Shown: positions 36,070 to 48,692, counted from the first letter of the stretch. The stretch is 64,000 nucleotides of DNA from Vesta saturnalis (GCA_036346205.1 JARFJB010000821.1:2808722-2872721), one strand, 5' to 3'. Notes: a model not told the origin generated them from the letters alone. Translations and numbers: made by a program.

Positions 36070-36170
36070 ACAGCATATGTTCAAAATAACCGCCATTAAA
36101 TTGTAAACATAAGTTCACCCTACGTTGCATATTCGCAAATACATTTTGTAACATTTCGGCACCAAGAAAA
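36070..36170 (-). pseudogene. mariner-like transposase C-terminus
   Basis: The minus strand reads MLQNVFANMQRRVNLCLQFN followed by GGYFEHML and a stop. This is the usual C-terminal signature (arginine-rich helix, Cys, Asn-Gly-Gly-His-Phe-Glu-His-Leu) of an insect mariner-related transposase group. The remainder upstream (36170-36400) is too eroded to follow. Confidence 0.55.
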
Positions 36171-38145
36171 TACAAAAGTGAAAAACGAAAGTATAATATG
36201 ACATAAACTGGCATAAACTAAAACGACTAAATCACACTAAAATCCAAAGCAGCCAACTGCAAAACACAACAATATTAACAACTAGGGATTTTTGTCATAC
36301 CACTACAGTACACTTGAGATTGATCACGTTGTATGTAATTTTATTATAGTTTTACATCGATGAGTCCTACCCAACTTTATTTGAATCAAACTTTATACAT
36401 GTTTCAAAATCAATATCATTGTGCACATATTAAAGAAAATGAAAACAACTATGTGGACATGGCAGAACTGCGGACTCTTTGTCAGAAAGTCTAACTAAAT
36501 ATAAATTTGACATATTTCCAAGCTATTATTACTGTCAACAACAACAAAAACAAAACACAAACTACACGATTGATTGATTACAAAATTCTTTTCCGCTTCA
36601 AGTTTTTAAACGTGTCATTGATTTTATTACATTTTTTGCCGTAATTATGCTTTACGAGTTACAGCTTCTAACAGTTAAGAAATTAGCATCAATGCTAGTT
36701 CAGGAATGTTTATTTTAACCTTGATACACATTTGTTAACTGTAATAAAAAAGACATGTTGATTGATGTAGAGAAAAAAGTGTTCATTGTTTATTACACGA
36801 ATACCAAATGTGGGAATGGCTGCATAATTTGGAATTGTTTATCTTATGCAATCTTACATACAATACAAAGAATGTGCATGTAATACTCAATGAAGACTCA
36901 AGGAAGTATTATATAGTAAAGATCTGAATTTTATGTAAATTTGGCAACAATATTATTTCCTTGTAGCGTAATTTAAATTATAGATATTAATAATGTCAAA
37001 GAATGGTGGGTATGTATTATATTTAAATTACATAATTTTCGTAAATCTTATAAACACTCAAGAGAAAGTATAGGAATCCTTTTTTTAAAGTTTCTCTTAA
37101 TTTGTGTTTTTAATTTCTAAGAATTTAAATAAATGATCAAAGTATTTAAGCTACAACTTTTCCCTTCTTTAAACCAATCTTGTTTATCCAAACTAAACAA
37201 GTCTTTTACCTTGCTTAAGGCAAATAACACTTTCAATATGACATACTTTTTAACAGGTGTATTTTTTATTACTACTAATGCTTTATTTTGCAATATTATT
37301 TACATTAATCTAATTAATAATACAAATTATTAAAGAGTGAAAGAGTGTAAATGATGGAAAATGGGAGGCATTTTGTATCTGGTGGTCAAAGCAAGTCAAA
37401 ATATTTTACAAAGACTTATATTACATTCGCTTGGAATAAAAAAAAAAGTAGTATTAGAGCCAAACCTTTTATCTTTTCAATGAAATAATACTGGTAGTTT
37501 TTTTTTACACCAGAAGCACAGGATTGTGCAATGAACAATTATCCGTAATATGTTCCATATTTCTTAATTACGATTGTAGGATAAAATGTAAAATATCGGC
37601 AAATAGGTATCTTTAAAAAGATTAGCATTTTAATCGACCAGATACAAATTAATTAAAATTATTATTGATTTGATGCATCGTCAATTTTCTGTCATGAATT
37701 TGATTATGTTGAATAATAAAGCAAAAATATAATAAAAAATAGTTATTTACAGTTGAGTGCGTTAATAGTGAATTTTACAGTGCGATAGCTTCTTTTGAAA
37801 TCGAGCAAGCAGGGCGAGTTCTCATTGGAAACTAATTTTATTACTGCTTGAAACATAGAACTTAAAAATGCAGTTATAGAATGCGAAAATGAAACATACA
37901 TAATAAAGACGTCTATTTAATTACGTTAAGATCATCGATAAACATAACCAACATTAATAAATTACAATGTCAAATTTTACTAACTCCTGTCAGCCTGTCA
38001 ATTATCGTCATCACTGTTTAAGTTATCGAGATGATTAGTACCTTACAATTTTAACTAAAATGTAAAATAACGTTGTTTAGACATTTATTTCACCAGAAAA
38101 CTGTAAATATTACTTTAATAATATTATTATTTTATACTTCATATA
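36171..38145. other. A+T-rich DNA, nothing recognised
   Basis: The 66-codon frame at 37133-37333 has no domain. No inverted or tandem structure was seen. Confidence 0.5.
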
Positions 38146-41046
38146 CAGGGTCCGCCTTTAGAGCTGATCCTATGAGTATCTGCTAAACCAAACTTACTAT
38201 AATTTTGAAAATTTGGTGACAGGGTAATGATGTTAGGCATTTCTAAAATATTTTCACGTTCTACCACTTCGGTTATACCGGAAGTCGGTAATAGTCGCTT
38301 ATTTTAAATGGAACACCCAGTATATTAATACATTTGGATTCTATGTCGAATTTTAAGGTAAGTTTGTTAAATAAACTAGATACGAAATTTCAGTCGTTTT
38401 AAAAAAAACATTTTTCTAAAAAATTGACAGATGCGGTCTTAGTAATAACTCGTTAATTTTCTGTTCCTGTCAAACAATTTGAATAAAACTTTGAGGTGTT
38501 GTAGGCAAAGGTTTATTGCAACAGTTGCAAAAATGACATTGTGTTTTTCATAAAATAAAATTATGAATGTCTAAACTTGACTATCAAAAATGCAAGTTAC
38601 TCAAAAAATCAAATGGAAACCCCTATTTTTATTACTCAGATCGATTTAACGTCAAAAATTAAGGTAAGTTTGTTTAAAACTTTATTTGCCTAAACGTAAC
38701 AGTTTCAATATTATCAAAAAGTCCCAATTTTAAAATTTGTGATAAATGAGCTACATACTTAAATCTAGTATTCCTTGTTCGTGTCACCATGGAACCAAAT
38801 AATTGAGAATTGAAATAAGAAAATGTTGAATAAGTTACTGCAAAAATTATAAAATTGAAGTCATTTTGTGATTCAAATAGTCAATTTTTTCAAATTCGAA
38901 TAAACATTTTGAATTAAATCATCCTAATACTTTAATGAAAAAAATAAAAATACTTTTACGAGTAAGAACTAATACTTATATGCATTACTAAATAAATACG
39001 TACTGTTATGGAAGAGTGCTTTTAAAGTATTTCTTGCTGGATCAAATGTAGTTTAATTTCTTGTAGAGAAGAAATTGAAGGCATTATTGCAACATAGTTC
39101 ACTCGTATATTCCAACTTTTAGTCTTAGTCGGTAAATCAATAAAACAGATATTTTGAATAAATAAAACAAAACCCCAAAGATCAAACACAACTCCACAAA
39201 GTTATCAAGTGACCTATGTGGCCATGGAAAGGGACCATTATTGGCAACTGCAACGATCTTCAAAATTTTACATAAGTTTCATGGAAACAGCTTTGTGATC
39301 AATTGATAATGTTTCAACATCATATGTTGTGCATTTACATAAAAAACACTTTTAGAATTTAGATCGGGGCCTTGTGAAGTTCAATTTAAATTCTTCAAGA
39401 TAATTTTCCTAGAAATTAAATTTGTAATCAAAAATCGATTACATACAAACTTATTTTAAACCAGTTCTCAAACTTTTCGTTGTAAATACACGTCAAAGAT
39501 TTCGTTATTCCGAATAGCTACATAAATACGTTAAAATTCCAAATTTCCTGAAAATGGCATTCGAATTGGATTGCTATTTTCGTTATTTCAAATAGCGAGT
39601 TTTCAGCGAAATTAAATATGCCATTTTCGTAAATTTAAATTCGTCCGTCCATATGATATTAGTTAAAAATTAGGAATTTCTTGTATTTTGAGCAAAATTA
39701 TTTCACAAAATTCGATACGTTTCAAGAAATTCGCTTCTTTCAAATGTTGAACTAATTGTAAACAGTATGGTCTAAACTTATGTTACTTAAAATTCTTCTG
39801 ATAGTTGTTGGTGTTAAGCCAATTCTGTTTTCGCGTCGTTTATGGAATTACAAGGATAGGCACGGAAATATCTAAAGTTATAACTTCATTCTGTTCGTTA
39901 TCAATAGTAGTTTTTGCGAGGCGCAGTGTTTAAATGTGCCAAACTGTTCAAATTTTGAACCACACGTCTTATTGTATCTGCTGATGGTCGGGGCGCTCAG
40001 GATAGCGTTCGATAAATGTACTTACTGTTCGTTTTACAACTCTGACATTCTCCCTGAATTAAAATTAAATTCAAATAATCTGTATTAGAATATTCAAGTC
40101 GAGCCATTTCATCAAGAAAAACACAAACTGTCAACAATTTTATTAAATTATTGACTACAAAAGAAAAACAAAATAAATAAGCATCTTTATCGTGTAATGA
40201 TGCGCTGATAAGTATGTATTACCTCCGCAGTAAAAAGTAGTTTTTTTCGATTTACTCATAAAGTATTAAATTTTTACACTTATGTTGTATATCGAATTTG
40301 AAAAAAATGACAGAAAATTTCTATTTGGCAAAAATGACTTTTGAATCACAAAATTATCAATTTTTATAATTTTTGCAGTAACTTTTCAAATATTTTCTTT
40401 ATTTCAATTCTCAATTATTTGGTTTCCATGGTGACCACGAACAAGGAATACTAGATTTAAGTATGTAGCTCATTTTATCACAAATTTTAAAATTGGGACT
40501 TTTTGATGATAAGTATGAAACTGTTACGTTTAGGCAAATAAAGTTTTAAACAAACTTACCTTAATTTTTGACGTTAAATCGATCTGAGTAATAAAAATAG
40601 GGGTTTCCATTTGATTTTTGAGTAACTTGCATTTTTGATAGTCAAGTTTAGACATTCATAATTTTATTTTATGAAAAATACAAATGTCATTTTTGCAGAC
40701 TGTTGCAATAAACCTTTGCCTACAACACCTCAAAGTTTTATTCAAATTGTTTGACAGGAACAGAATAATTAACGAGTTTTTTAAAACGACTGAAATTTCG
40801 TATCTAGTTTATTTAACAAACTTACCTTAAAATTCGACATAGAATCCAAAAATGATTAATATACGGGTGTTCCATTTAAAATAAGCGACTAAGTACCGAC
40901 TTCCGGTATAACCGGAAGTGGTACGAACGTGAAAATATTTTAGATGAGTTAGCCCTAACATCATTACCCTGTCACCAAATTTTCAAAATTATAGTAAGTT
41001 TGGTTTAGCAGATACTCATAGGATCAGCTCCCAAAGGCGGACCCTG
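38146..41046. mobile_element. 2.9-kb mariner-like DNA transposon with ~0.75-kb inverted arms
   Basis: The ends CAGGGTCCGCCTTT at 38146 and its inverse ending at 41046 are flanked by TA on both sides (38144-38145, 41047-41048). Arms of about 740 bases (38146-38885 and 40310-41046) are highly similar inverted copies. They include the CGACTTCCGGTATAACCGGA block and a ~100-base block with TTTGCCTACAACACCTCAAA. The interior carries a minus-strand transposase relic. Confidence 0.8.
39180..40115 (-). pseudogene. mariner-like transposase relic
   Basis: The likely start on the minus strand is MARLEYSNTDYLNLILI near 40108, followed by Gly-Glu-Cys and a segment with RPSADTIRRVVQNLNSLAHL (helix-turn-helix region), typical of this insect transposase group. 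Near 39250 the block NNGPFPWPHRSLDNFV corresponds to the usual Gly-Pro-(x)2-Trp-Pro-x-Arg-Ser-Pro-Asp-Leu-x-Pro-Leu-Asp motif that carries the last catalytic Asp. Its key Pro-Asp is altered. Stops are frequent throughout. It lies between the inverted arms of the 38146-41046 element. Confidence 0.65.
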
Positions 41047-41220
41047 TATCTTTTCTATGTTTCTGAAAGCTTACAATTTACTGACCATTTTACCGCACTG
41101 TAGCGGTTTTTACAACAGTGTACGTAAAAGGAAGTTAAACTTCACGTTCACAAAATTGTAACGTCAATTTTACGTTTCAGGAGGCCAAAAAGTTTATTAC
41201 AGTATTGTTTACTGCTCCTA

Positions 41221-41980
41221 TGTTACTGTTTTGCTCATAAGTAATGGGCCGCATACGTGTAGGCAACCAACATCCCACGTCGCCGATGCCACACGAAAAT
41301 ATTTGCATGCATAAGGGATGCAGTGAATCTTTTATTATATTTATTATTAATTAATTAGAGAAAAACAACAAATAATATCGTTATTATCACAATCACGTAT
41401 TTTTAATATCCGATGAAAGTAGTATATTTATGTGACACAATACAGAATCTCTATACAACTAGTCGAATTTACTTAAGTAAAGTAAACAATATTTCTACAA
41501 AAATATTTGTATAAACACGTGACTAACAAATTAAGCTTAAACTATTGATTAATAAGTTGAGTCATCAATGCTAAACGATAAAGTGATAGTCACATTCTGC
41601 TTAAATATTAGGTATTTTGAAATTACGTGAAGATGGACCACTTATTCAACTAATGTAATATTATAAATCCATTAGAATAATATCAGTTCAGGAAATGAAT
41701 CGAGATATTAATGAATTAATGTGTTAATGATTATATTCAGTGATGTGATTTCAAGATTCGCATACAGATAAGCGTTGAAACATTGTAAAACGTACAATAT
41801 GTAAATTAAGGTTTAGGTTCAATAAATGAAACTGAACTTTAAATACCTAAGTCAAAGAAAATACAAAATATAAGCATAATGGTGAGAATTCCAAGTTAAA
41901 CATTTTCAGGCGGCATCGGCGAAGTGGGATGTTGGTTGCCTACACGTATGCGGGACATTACTTATGACCAATACAGTACA
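41221..41980. mobile_element. ~760-bp MITE with ~75-bp terminal inverted repeats
   Basis: CTCATAAGTAATGGGCCGCA then TACGTGTAGGCAACCAACAT and CCCAC-TCGCCGATGCC at 41221-41295 face the reverse complement at 41908-41980. The interior is A+T-rich without a frame. The precise ends and target duplication are uncertain. Confidence 0.75.
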
Positions 41981-42639
41981 TTGTACTGTGTGGTCTAGTA
42001 ATAAAGGAGGCCGGCTGTATATGAGAAACTACGCATCGCACAGTTTCGGCGATGGCCGTTAGGGGGCGTATACGAACACCAAATTAGAAAGAAAATCGGC
42101 ATTATCCAAAATAGTTTTATTATAAACTACATAAGCTTACAAACATTTCTTTTTTAGCATGTTTCTCTATCTTATTAAATTAGGGGAGGGGGGAGAGGTT
42201 AAGGTTCGCTTGAAAATATATCATAACTTCTTTTTAAGTCAACCGATGTTTATACACTGAGTTTCGATAGAGAGAGGCTTCTTGGGTGCTTTTAATAAAA
42301 TATTTTTTCTAGTCGGTAGAAGGCGGATTGAGACAAAGCAATTTTCTCAAAAACTTACGAAAAGAACGTCAAAAATACATAAATTAGGGAAAACCGCAAG
42401 TCGATATCTGCTTTCGTTACAAAGATGTGAATAAAAATATATTGTACAAGTAACGGAATAAGAGAACACGTTCAACTGTTATTAATTATTATTATTATAA
42501 CCGTAACCTTAGTCTACCCTTAGGTGTTAAAATACTATATACGTTTTCAATTATATAATTACAAATTACATACTAAACAGACACCACACTATTGTTATAT
42601 ATACACTGTTAATTTTCATTGTTGATCTTTTTTGTCCAT
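41981..42639. other. no gene recognised
   Basis: A short G+C-richer piece (42005-42080) is followed by A+T-rich DNA; nothing identifiable. Confidence 0.45.
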
Positions 42640-43620
42640 TCTTTCCCTTCGCTCTAAGTCAGCCCTTTTTGACTTAAGTTCTCTGTTATTTCTTTATTCA
42701 ATGTAGTTCTTGGTCTGCCACTTCCTCTTTTTTTCTACGACATTGCCTATACTCTTTGGTTGTTCTTTCTTTACTCATCCTAACTTATGTAAACCATCTT
42801 AATTTTGCCTTCTGGCACTTCTGTGATCGGTTCTACTTCCAATTCATCTCTTACTACTTCATTTCTAATTCTGTCTCTTCTCATAACCCCAATTATCGCT
42901 CGCACAAATGTCATTCCCATAGCTTGAATTTTACTTATCGTTTGTTTTGCTAGTACCCAGCTCTCACTTCCATATGTCAAAATAGGTTTAAAGATGGATT
43001 TAAATATTATGATCTTAGTTTTATTTGATATTTCTTTTTTCCTTAGAATTTGTATTGCACAGAGCATAATACAACGCACTTTCCAATTTGTCATTTATTT
43101 CTGCCTCAAATCTTCCGTTGTTCTGTATGTTTACACCTAGGTATCTGAATGTTTGTACCTTCTCGAGTTCCGCATTATTTAGTTTAATTTCCAAGTCTGT
43201 GTCTCCTTTTTCTATCACCATCACTTTTGTTTTGTCGGCGTTTATTTTTAAATTTCTGTTGAGTAATGCGTTCTTCCATACGTCTATATTATGTTGTAGG
43301 TCTTTTGGGTTCTTTGCGTAGAATAACTAGATCATTCGCGAATACACTTTCTGATATTTGTATTGGCTCCATATTCTTGTAGCCTACTTTTATCGTTCTT
43401 ACTTTTTCCTTTATTTCCTTTATAACATTATCCAATACTAAGTTAAACAGTGCCGTGCTAAGTACTCCACCTTGTTTTAATCCTTCACTAGTTTCGAATT
43501 TTTCGAGGTTGTAGGTTATCAGTTCTCAGATAATTCTTTTTATACATCGTGAGGGTTACCATTTGCTCCTCTCCTCTTCAGGCTGTTCCAGGCTGCTTTC
43601 CGTTTTTAATCAAACATTGG
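42640..43620 (-). pseudogene. RTE-type LINE reverse transcriptase relic, second family
   Basis: On the minus strand, starting near 43500, the frames read a Gly-Leu-Lys-Gln-Gly-Gly-Val-Leu-Ser motif, then VFANDLVIL (the Phe-Ala-Asp-Asp catalytic box with the first Asp changed to Asn). Next come MMVIEKGDTDLEIKLNNAEL and VQTFRYLGVNIQNNGRFEAE, then KSIFKPILTYGSESWVLAKQ and IGVMRRDRIRNEVVRDELEV. This order is standard for the palm-to-thumb region of insect RTE elements. It differs clearly from the RTE relic at 28.5 kb. The catalytic substitution and frameshifts make it inactive; the 5' half is missing. Confidence 0.8.
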
Positions 43621-45384
43621 CCTCTGTACAGTAATTTCGATTATATTGATTATTTTGTTATATAAGGAATAAATATGCCTTAGTGTCATTAAAATTTTAG
43701 ATTAAATAGACAAATACAATGGAAGAGTGACAAGATTTTAAACGATAGAAATTCGGCATACTGTTTACCGGAATATTGAAAACATTATTTTTTAATTAAG
43801 CTCAAAGTACGGCGAGATTCATAATTAAGAGTAAAGTGAATCATTCCTAAAGGAGTTTCTCAAGCAGCAGTAGTTCTCAGTTCTGTTATATATCATTTAT
43901 TTAAATACAAAAACTTCACAGGTTGCTTACGATATAGGTTTACACGAAACAGTAACTACTCCAAAAAATAGTAAAAGAGAATTACAGCGAGCAATAAATG
44001 ATATTCATAGAAATTGAGGAAGCAGTGGGTAGTGGGTTAGTTGTGGTCCCGGAAAAATAATATTTCTACACTTTAACAAAAAATGACTTTGAGGTTAATT
44101 TAATTAAATTAATTCATAGTATTGGAGGAGGGGTCTAGATCTATTGTAGAATACAGCATAGTGCCTATTACCTAAGGAATGCAAGAGTGTTTGGAGATTT
44201 CAATACGATGCCTTTAGACAAAATCTAGGGCACGGTGAAACACTTCGATGAGTTTAAATGATCAAGCTTGTCTTTTATTTTTGTATGCTTAGGTTTTGAA
44301 ACATATGTACTACATATATGTTATGTTTATTTTATAGTTATTTAGAATTTCTCACTTTTCGAATTTTAGACCGGCTATCTACCGTCGTTCCCTCGACTTG
44401 CCGTCCCCGCGACATGCCACCCGTGTACACCCATTGCACCCCCGGGGCTGAGGGCGCTTAAGTTATGTTATTTTTTAACTGGCGTTTTGGTACAATAGCG
44501 GTAAATAATTTTTTCTAAGAGTAAATTCATGCGGATGTAATGGGCCTCACATTTGGGCACCATTTTGTGATAGTTCTCTCTGTTCGTCTTTCTGTTGGGG
44601 GCTATTTTGAGATGGTTCGCACGTTGGGGATTGTTTTGTGACGGGCGTATTACCTTCAATTATTACCTTGTTTGTATACACCTGGCTACAAAGAATAATG
44701 CTTGAGCTCTATTTCAATCTTTTACAATTTCGAAAATCATTGAGTAAAAATTTTATATTGTTTTTATGAAAATGTAAAACGATTAAACGTCAACCAAGTA
44801 ATTTTAATTTATAAAGGTAACGTTCATTAACTAAACTTTACTTTTATTTGTTCGTGTAAATGAACTTTAATAATTACTCAACAAATTCCTTTTCCTTTCA
44901 TCGGGATGCTCCAGCTGCTCAATAAAGTGATAAATGGTTATTCTTATGTTTAATGGTTATCAATTACATGTATTTTGCAATTAATTGAACTTGCTGTCTT
45001 CAGTATTTACACACGCAGTGTTTGCATAAGCTTTTATGATTTGTAACAGTCAATAATAAAATGAATCAAAAGTGATAATATTTAATTATGTCAAATTCTA
45101 TATGCCGACTGTTTTGTTTACAGCATTATATAAAATTGATTCTAATTCTATGTTAGTACTTTTCTTAATATTAACATGCAAAAACAATCCTTTACAAATG
45201 ATCAACGAAATATATTTTCGTTCAGCATTTATAACATAAATTTAAAAATAAATAAAACACACCAGTTTTCGTTTATTTATACTATCAAAAGGTCTTACTT
45301 GTTATCACTTTGTTAGAAGTGGTGACGTAATGCTTGCGTTCCTTGGACCGGTGAAGAGGCCTCGTTTAAGTGGATGACGTTCTC
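43621..45384. other. no gene recognised
   Basis: Mostly A+T-rich. One isolated C-rich patch at 44370-44460 (GTCCCCGCGACATGCCACCC) stands out in composition but shows no repeat or domain. Confidence 0.45.
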
Positions 45385-46276
45385 TGTCGCCAGACTGGAA
45401 CCGCTCTCCTTTGTTTTTTCTATCTTTTCTTATACCTTTGTTATAGATGAATACGCTTCTAATTTTCTTTCTTCAGTTTAATGATTTTTGTGTATAAATG
45501 CTGGATATATTTACACTATACAGTTTTTACTTAATTGTTCAGTTTTAATTACAAACGGCGTTCGCAACAAACTGCAACCGAGCTACGAAACACCATTCTT
45601 TTAATCATCAATGTTTATTTTCTATATCGATCTATTAACTAGGTCGATTGTCTTATTGTACTTTTATCACTCGCTATCAAAACATCAACTTCGAACACTT
45701 TCAATACAAAGACTAATGTAAACTATTACGCAATCTTTTTATTATCGCCACATTGACAACATTTGCACTTTTAATTATTTTTCACTTTTCCTCGCATTGA
45801 TGAGGAAAATATCACTTATATTCTTTTAACACAATACTAACTGAATTTTCATTATAATTTCACAATATTAATTGCAACATAAATCAAGCTGCAGCAATCA
45901 CTTTTGAACCAACTCGGATTGCTTACTAAAGGCGACTTTTCTTGATCGCTTTCCAATTTACTATGCAAATACTCATCGAAACAAGCTCAAGCTTTTTATC
46001 TTATTTTTAATATTAATGATCAAATAACCAATAACCATTAATGTCATGTAACGCCGCGAAATACGAATTTCTAATGCTTCCATTACACGGAACGGTTTTG
46101 TTGCAGTATACTACAGGCAACTATGAATTTTCATAAATCTAAATAAAAGCTGTTGGTCTCGTTTCCGCTAGTTTAAGGAATCGTCAGTAATATTTGCTTC
46201 GGTTTACTTCTAGAAATACTCTTCTGGTGTGCTGCAGTATTCTTATGTTGAGTAACATGATACTTTTTAGAACACT
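45385..46276 (-). mobile_element. possible solo LTR with adjacent primer-binding-like site
   Basis: On the minus strand a TGTTCTAAAAAGTATCATGT start (46276) is followed by ~870 bases that end just before CTGGCGACAGAGAACG near 45387. TGGCGAC at this place resembles the tRNA-Arg primer site used by some gypsy-type elements. No internal gag-pol sequence and no second LTR are seen in the window, so a solo LTR plus a leader scrap is a guess based on layout alone. Confidence 0.3.
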
Positions 46277-47260
46277 GCCCCTTCCATTTTAAAAAAACAA
46301 TCTACGTTTATAGATTTACCTATATGGAGATTTAAGAAAATAGATTTATATAAAAACGGAATAAAGTACTAATATCATGAAAATCTTTACATCACGAATT
46401 ATTGTTTTTATTATCTTAACTCTTAAACGTTAGTGGAAATAAATTGTTATTTTTTCACCGTTAAACTGAATTGATAGATAGTTATTCAAACACAATTAAT
46501 TTGCCAGATCTTTTAACAAACACATTACAATAACTTTTCACTTACCATTTTATCACACACTTGACAAAACAATATGTCTCCGTCAGTTATAAAGTGATCG
46601 TTATTTTTGATCCGCTGACCAAGCATCGCCATTGACGTATCTTTTCTTCGGCATTATTCACATCAACAAATACAACAAAGGCATTACTAAATAAAATTTT
46701 GACAATTCATAGGTATTGGCGCGCTGTGACTCATTTTAATTTAAGAAAGGGTGGCGGTTGTTAAGATATGATTAGTAGAGTTTACAGTGAAAACAGGTAT
46801 AGTCACGGCAAAATCTTTTCCGTTATGTGAAATTGTTGAAGAGACAAACAACATACCAACTTCCATAATAACCTGATAATTACAAATGATATATCTATGT
46901 TAGTGAAATACACGTTGTTGGGTTGTTAGAACTGCCGAATAAATTACAATGTTGTCAGCTCTTCTGTTTACAAACTTCTAATTTTGACGTTTTCCACATT
47001 TTGAGATTTTCGATAAGCTCCTCGAAATTATACATGACTACTTCAAAATGTTACAATTGCTTAATCATCGCAAAATGATCTAAGAACTGTTAAAAGTATT
47101 GTTACTTAGTTGAGAACAGTATTTCCATCAAAACTAATTTTCAAAATAAATGTAAACAATATAACCTAAGTATTATGTTGACGTCAAATTTCATACGTTT
47201 GGCAACAATGTCAAGCGCTGACGTTTATCCCCACATTGGAAAAGAGTTTGCCGCGACTCT
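46277..47260. other. A+T-rich DNA, nothing recognised
   Basis: No frame, repeat pair or RNA structure supported. Confidence 0.5.
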
Positions 47261-47750
47261 ATAATCTATTTTTTTGCCCCCTGCATATGGGAGTTATTTT
47301 TACAAAGTCGGTATAATATTTTTCACTAACGTCAAATTTGATTAATTTATTTTCACATGATTGATATATGTTGCCTTTTTTTAAGTATTGAAAATGAGGA
47401 TTTTTAAATATCCGTTTCAATAGCAATGTACAGAGCAGTTTGAAAGTTTGCATTTGATTAATACTGTCACTATAAAAACTTCAAAGTTCCTAAAAAATTA
47501 GATAACAAGATAATTTATGTAAAAAAATCTTTCGCAGTTTGATAAATACTAAAGTTCCTCGTGCAAAAGCTCTAATTGAAACGGGAAAATCCGTGGTTAC
47601 TATTAATTTCAATTAAATCTGGCAACTACTAAATTAATTTTGACATATAATCAGATTAGAGGTTAGTGAGAACCGTCTAATACCAGCATGCTTTTGGTGA
47701 AATAATAAAACACCCGAAATCTAGGGGGCAAATAAAAAAAAATAGATAAT
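47261..47750 (+). mobile_element. MITE family T, copy 1 (~490 bp)
   Basis: Ends ATAATCTATTTTTTTGCCCC and GGGGGCAAATAAAAAAAAAT are imperfect inverted repeats. Internally it matches 55096-55604 read on the minus strand, for example TTCACTAACGTCAAATTTGA and AATCAGATTAGAGGTTAGTG. The middle ~90 bases differ between copies. Flanking TA suggests a Tc1/mariner-type target. Confidence 0.8.
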
Positions 47751-48120
47751 AGTAGCCACATTCTTCAACCATCCTAATTAATTACTTCAAGAAAAATTCT
47801 AATTTCAAGAATTTTAGATAAGAAGCTTAACTGAACATCGGCAACAATGCGGCAAATGCATTAGGATTAAATAAGTTTACATTACCAAGAATTTTCGCCC
47901 ATATAGATTTACGTAGGTACCAACCTATTTACTACTAAATTTGATTTTTTTTTAATAACAAAATACACCGCATATAAACTTTTTGAGTCAATTAATCTTG
48001 AATTTGGGTAAAATGTGCATAGGTAGGCCGATATTTTAAAATCTAAGCAAAACAGGCAATTAGGCACTAAACAAAAATTTATTTCCCCCACCTGCGTACA
48101 AAAACGAAACCACTATTTTT
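47751..48120. other. no gene recognised
   Basis: Intronic A+T-rich sequence upstream of the exon at 48241. Confidence 0.5.
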
Positions 48121-48230
48121 CGTTTATTTAATTATTTATTTATTTATTTATATATTTCGGTTTATTTAATTTTTTCGTTTATTTAATTATTTATTTATTT
48201 ATTTATATATTTCGGTTTATTTAATTTTTT
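48121..48230. repeat. perfect 55-base tandem duplication before a splice acceptor
   Basis: 48121-48175 and 48176-48230 are identical copies of a T-rich unit starting CGTTTATTTAATTATTTATT and containing TATATATTTCGGTTTATTTA. It ends 10 bases upstream of the acceptor at 48240, so it occupies the branch-point and polypyrimidine zone. Confidence 0.9.
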
Positions 48231-48240
48231 TTTGTTACAG

Positions 48241-48363
48241 TTGTCCATAGCACCTGTGCTCTCTATACCACCACCACCACCACCAATATTCAGATATCCA
48301 CTTATACCAGCGCCACTTGGTCCAATACCATCACCATTAATACGCCAATACCATAGAGAAATG
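48241..48363 (+). CDS. internal exon, proline-rich segment of the membrane-protein gene
   Basis: The exon is bounded by TTTTTTTTTGTTACAG and a donor GTAAGA and is open for 41 codons in phase 0. It reads LSIAPVLSIPPPPPPIFRYP then LIPAPLGPIPSPLIRQYHRE and Met. The run of six Pro and the Pro-x-Pro spacing suggest a flexible cytoplasmic tail that could bind SH3 or WW domains (inferred). Splicing to 48414 removes a 50-base intron and keeps the frame. The phase also fits the exon ending at 11476. Confidence 0.65.
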
Positions 48364-48413
48364 GTAAGACAAATTTATTTAAAACACTTCTAATTTCAGA
48401 AAATACATTTTAG

Positions 48414-48692
48414 TTGCATCACAAGCGCCACAAACGATATCACACGAAGGACCGTCATCACAGAATACCAACCCCGGTGCGGAAACCAAGGAAATACAAA
48501 CCAAAATTAAAGGAGAAACAAATTACAACCGAAGATGTAGTGCGTACCTATACAGGACTTGATAGGACAATCGCCGAAGAGTTTATAGAAATTTGTGATT
48601 CTCGAAACAATAGTCTTTGTAGTGATAGCTCCTGTCAAAGTAGTTGCCATAGTAGTGGATGTACGTGTGCAAATACAACTAGTAGCTCATGA
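48414..48692 (+). CDS. terminal coding exon of the membrane-protein gene
   Basis: After the acceptor TTTTAG at 48408-48413 the frame runs 92 codons to TGA at 48690. It encodes a basic stretch (LHHKRHKRYHTKDRHHRIPT and PVRKPRKYKPKLKEKQ), a likely conserved segment ITTEDVVRTYTGLDRTIAEE with FIEICDSRNNS, and a Ser/Cys-rich end (CSDSSCQSSCHSSGCTC). The non-repetitive middle looks constrained, and composition is far from the A+T-rich background. It begins with Leu (TTG), so it is a continuation and not a first exon. I do not recognise the family. Confidence 0.7.
   Translation: MHHKRHKRYHTKDRHHRIPTPVRKPRKYKPKLKEKQITTEDVVRTYTGLDRTIAEEFIEICDSRNNSLCSDSSCQSSCHSSGCTCANTTSSS

Noticed and set aside
44370..44460. 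C+G-rich patch as a CpG island or gene start
   Set aside because: Less than 100 bases, no motif set and no adjacent open frame.
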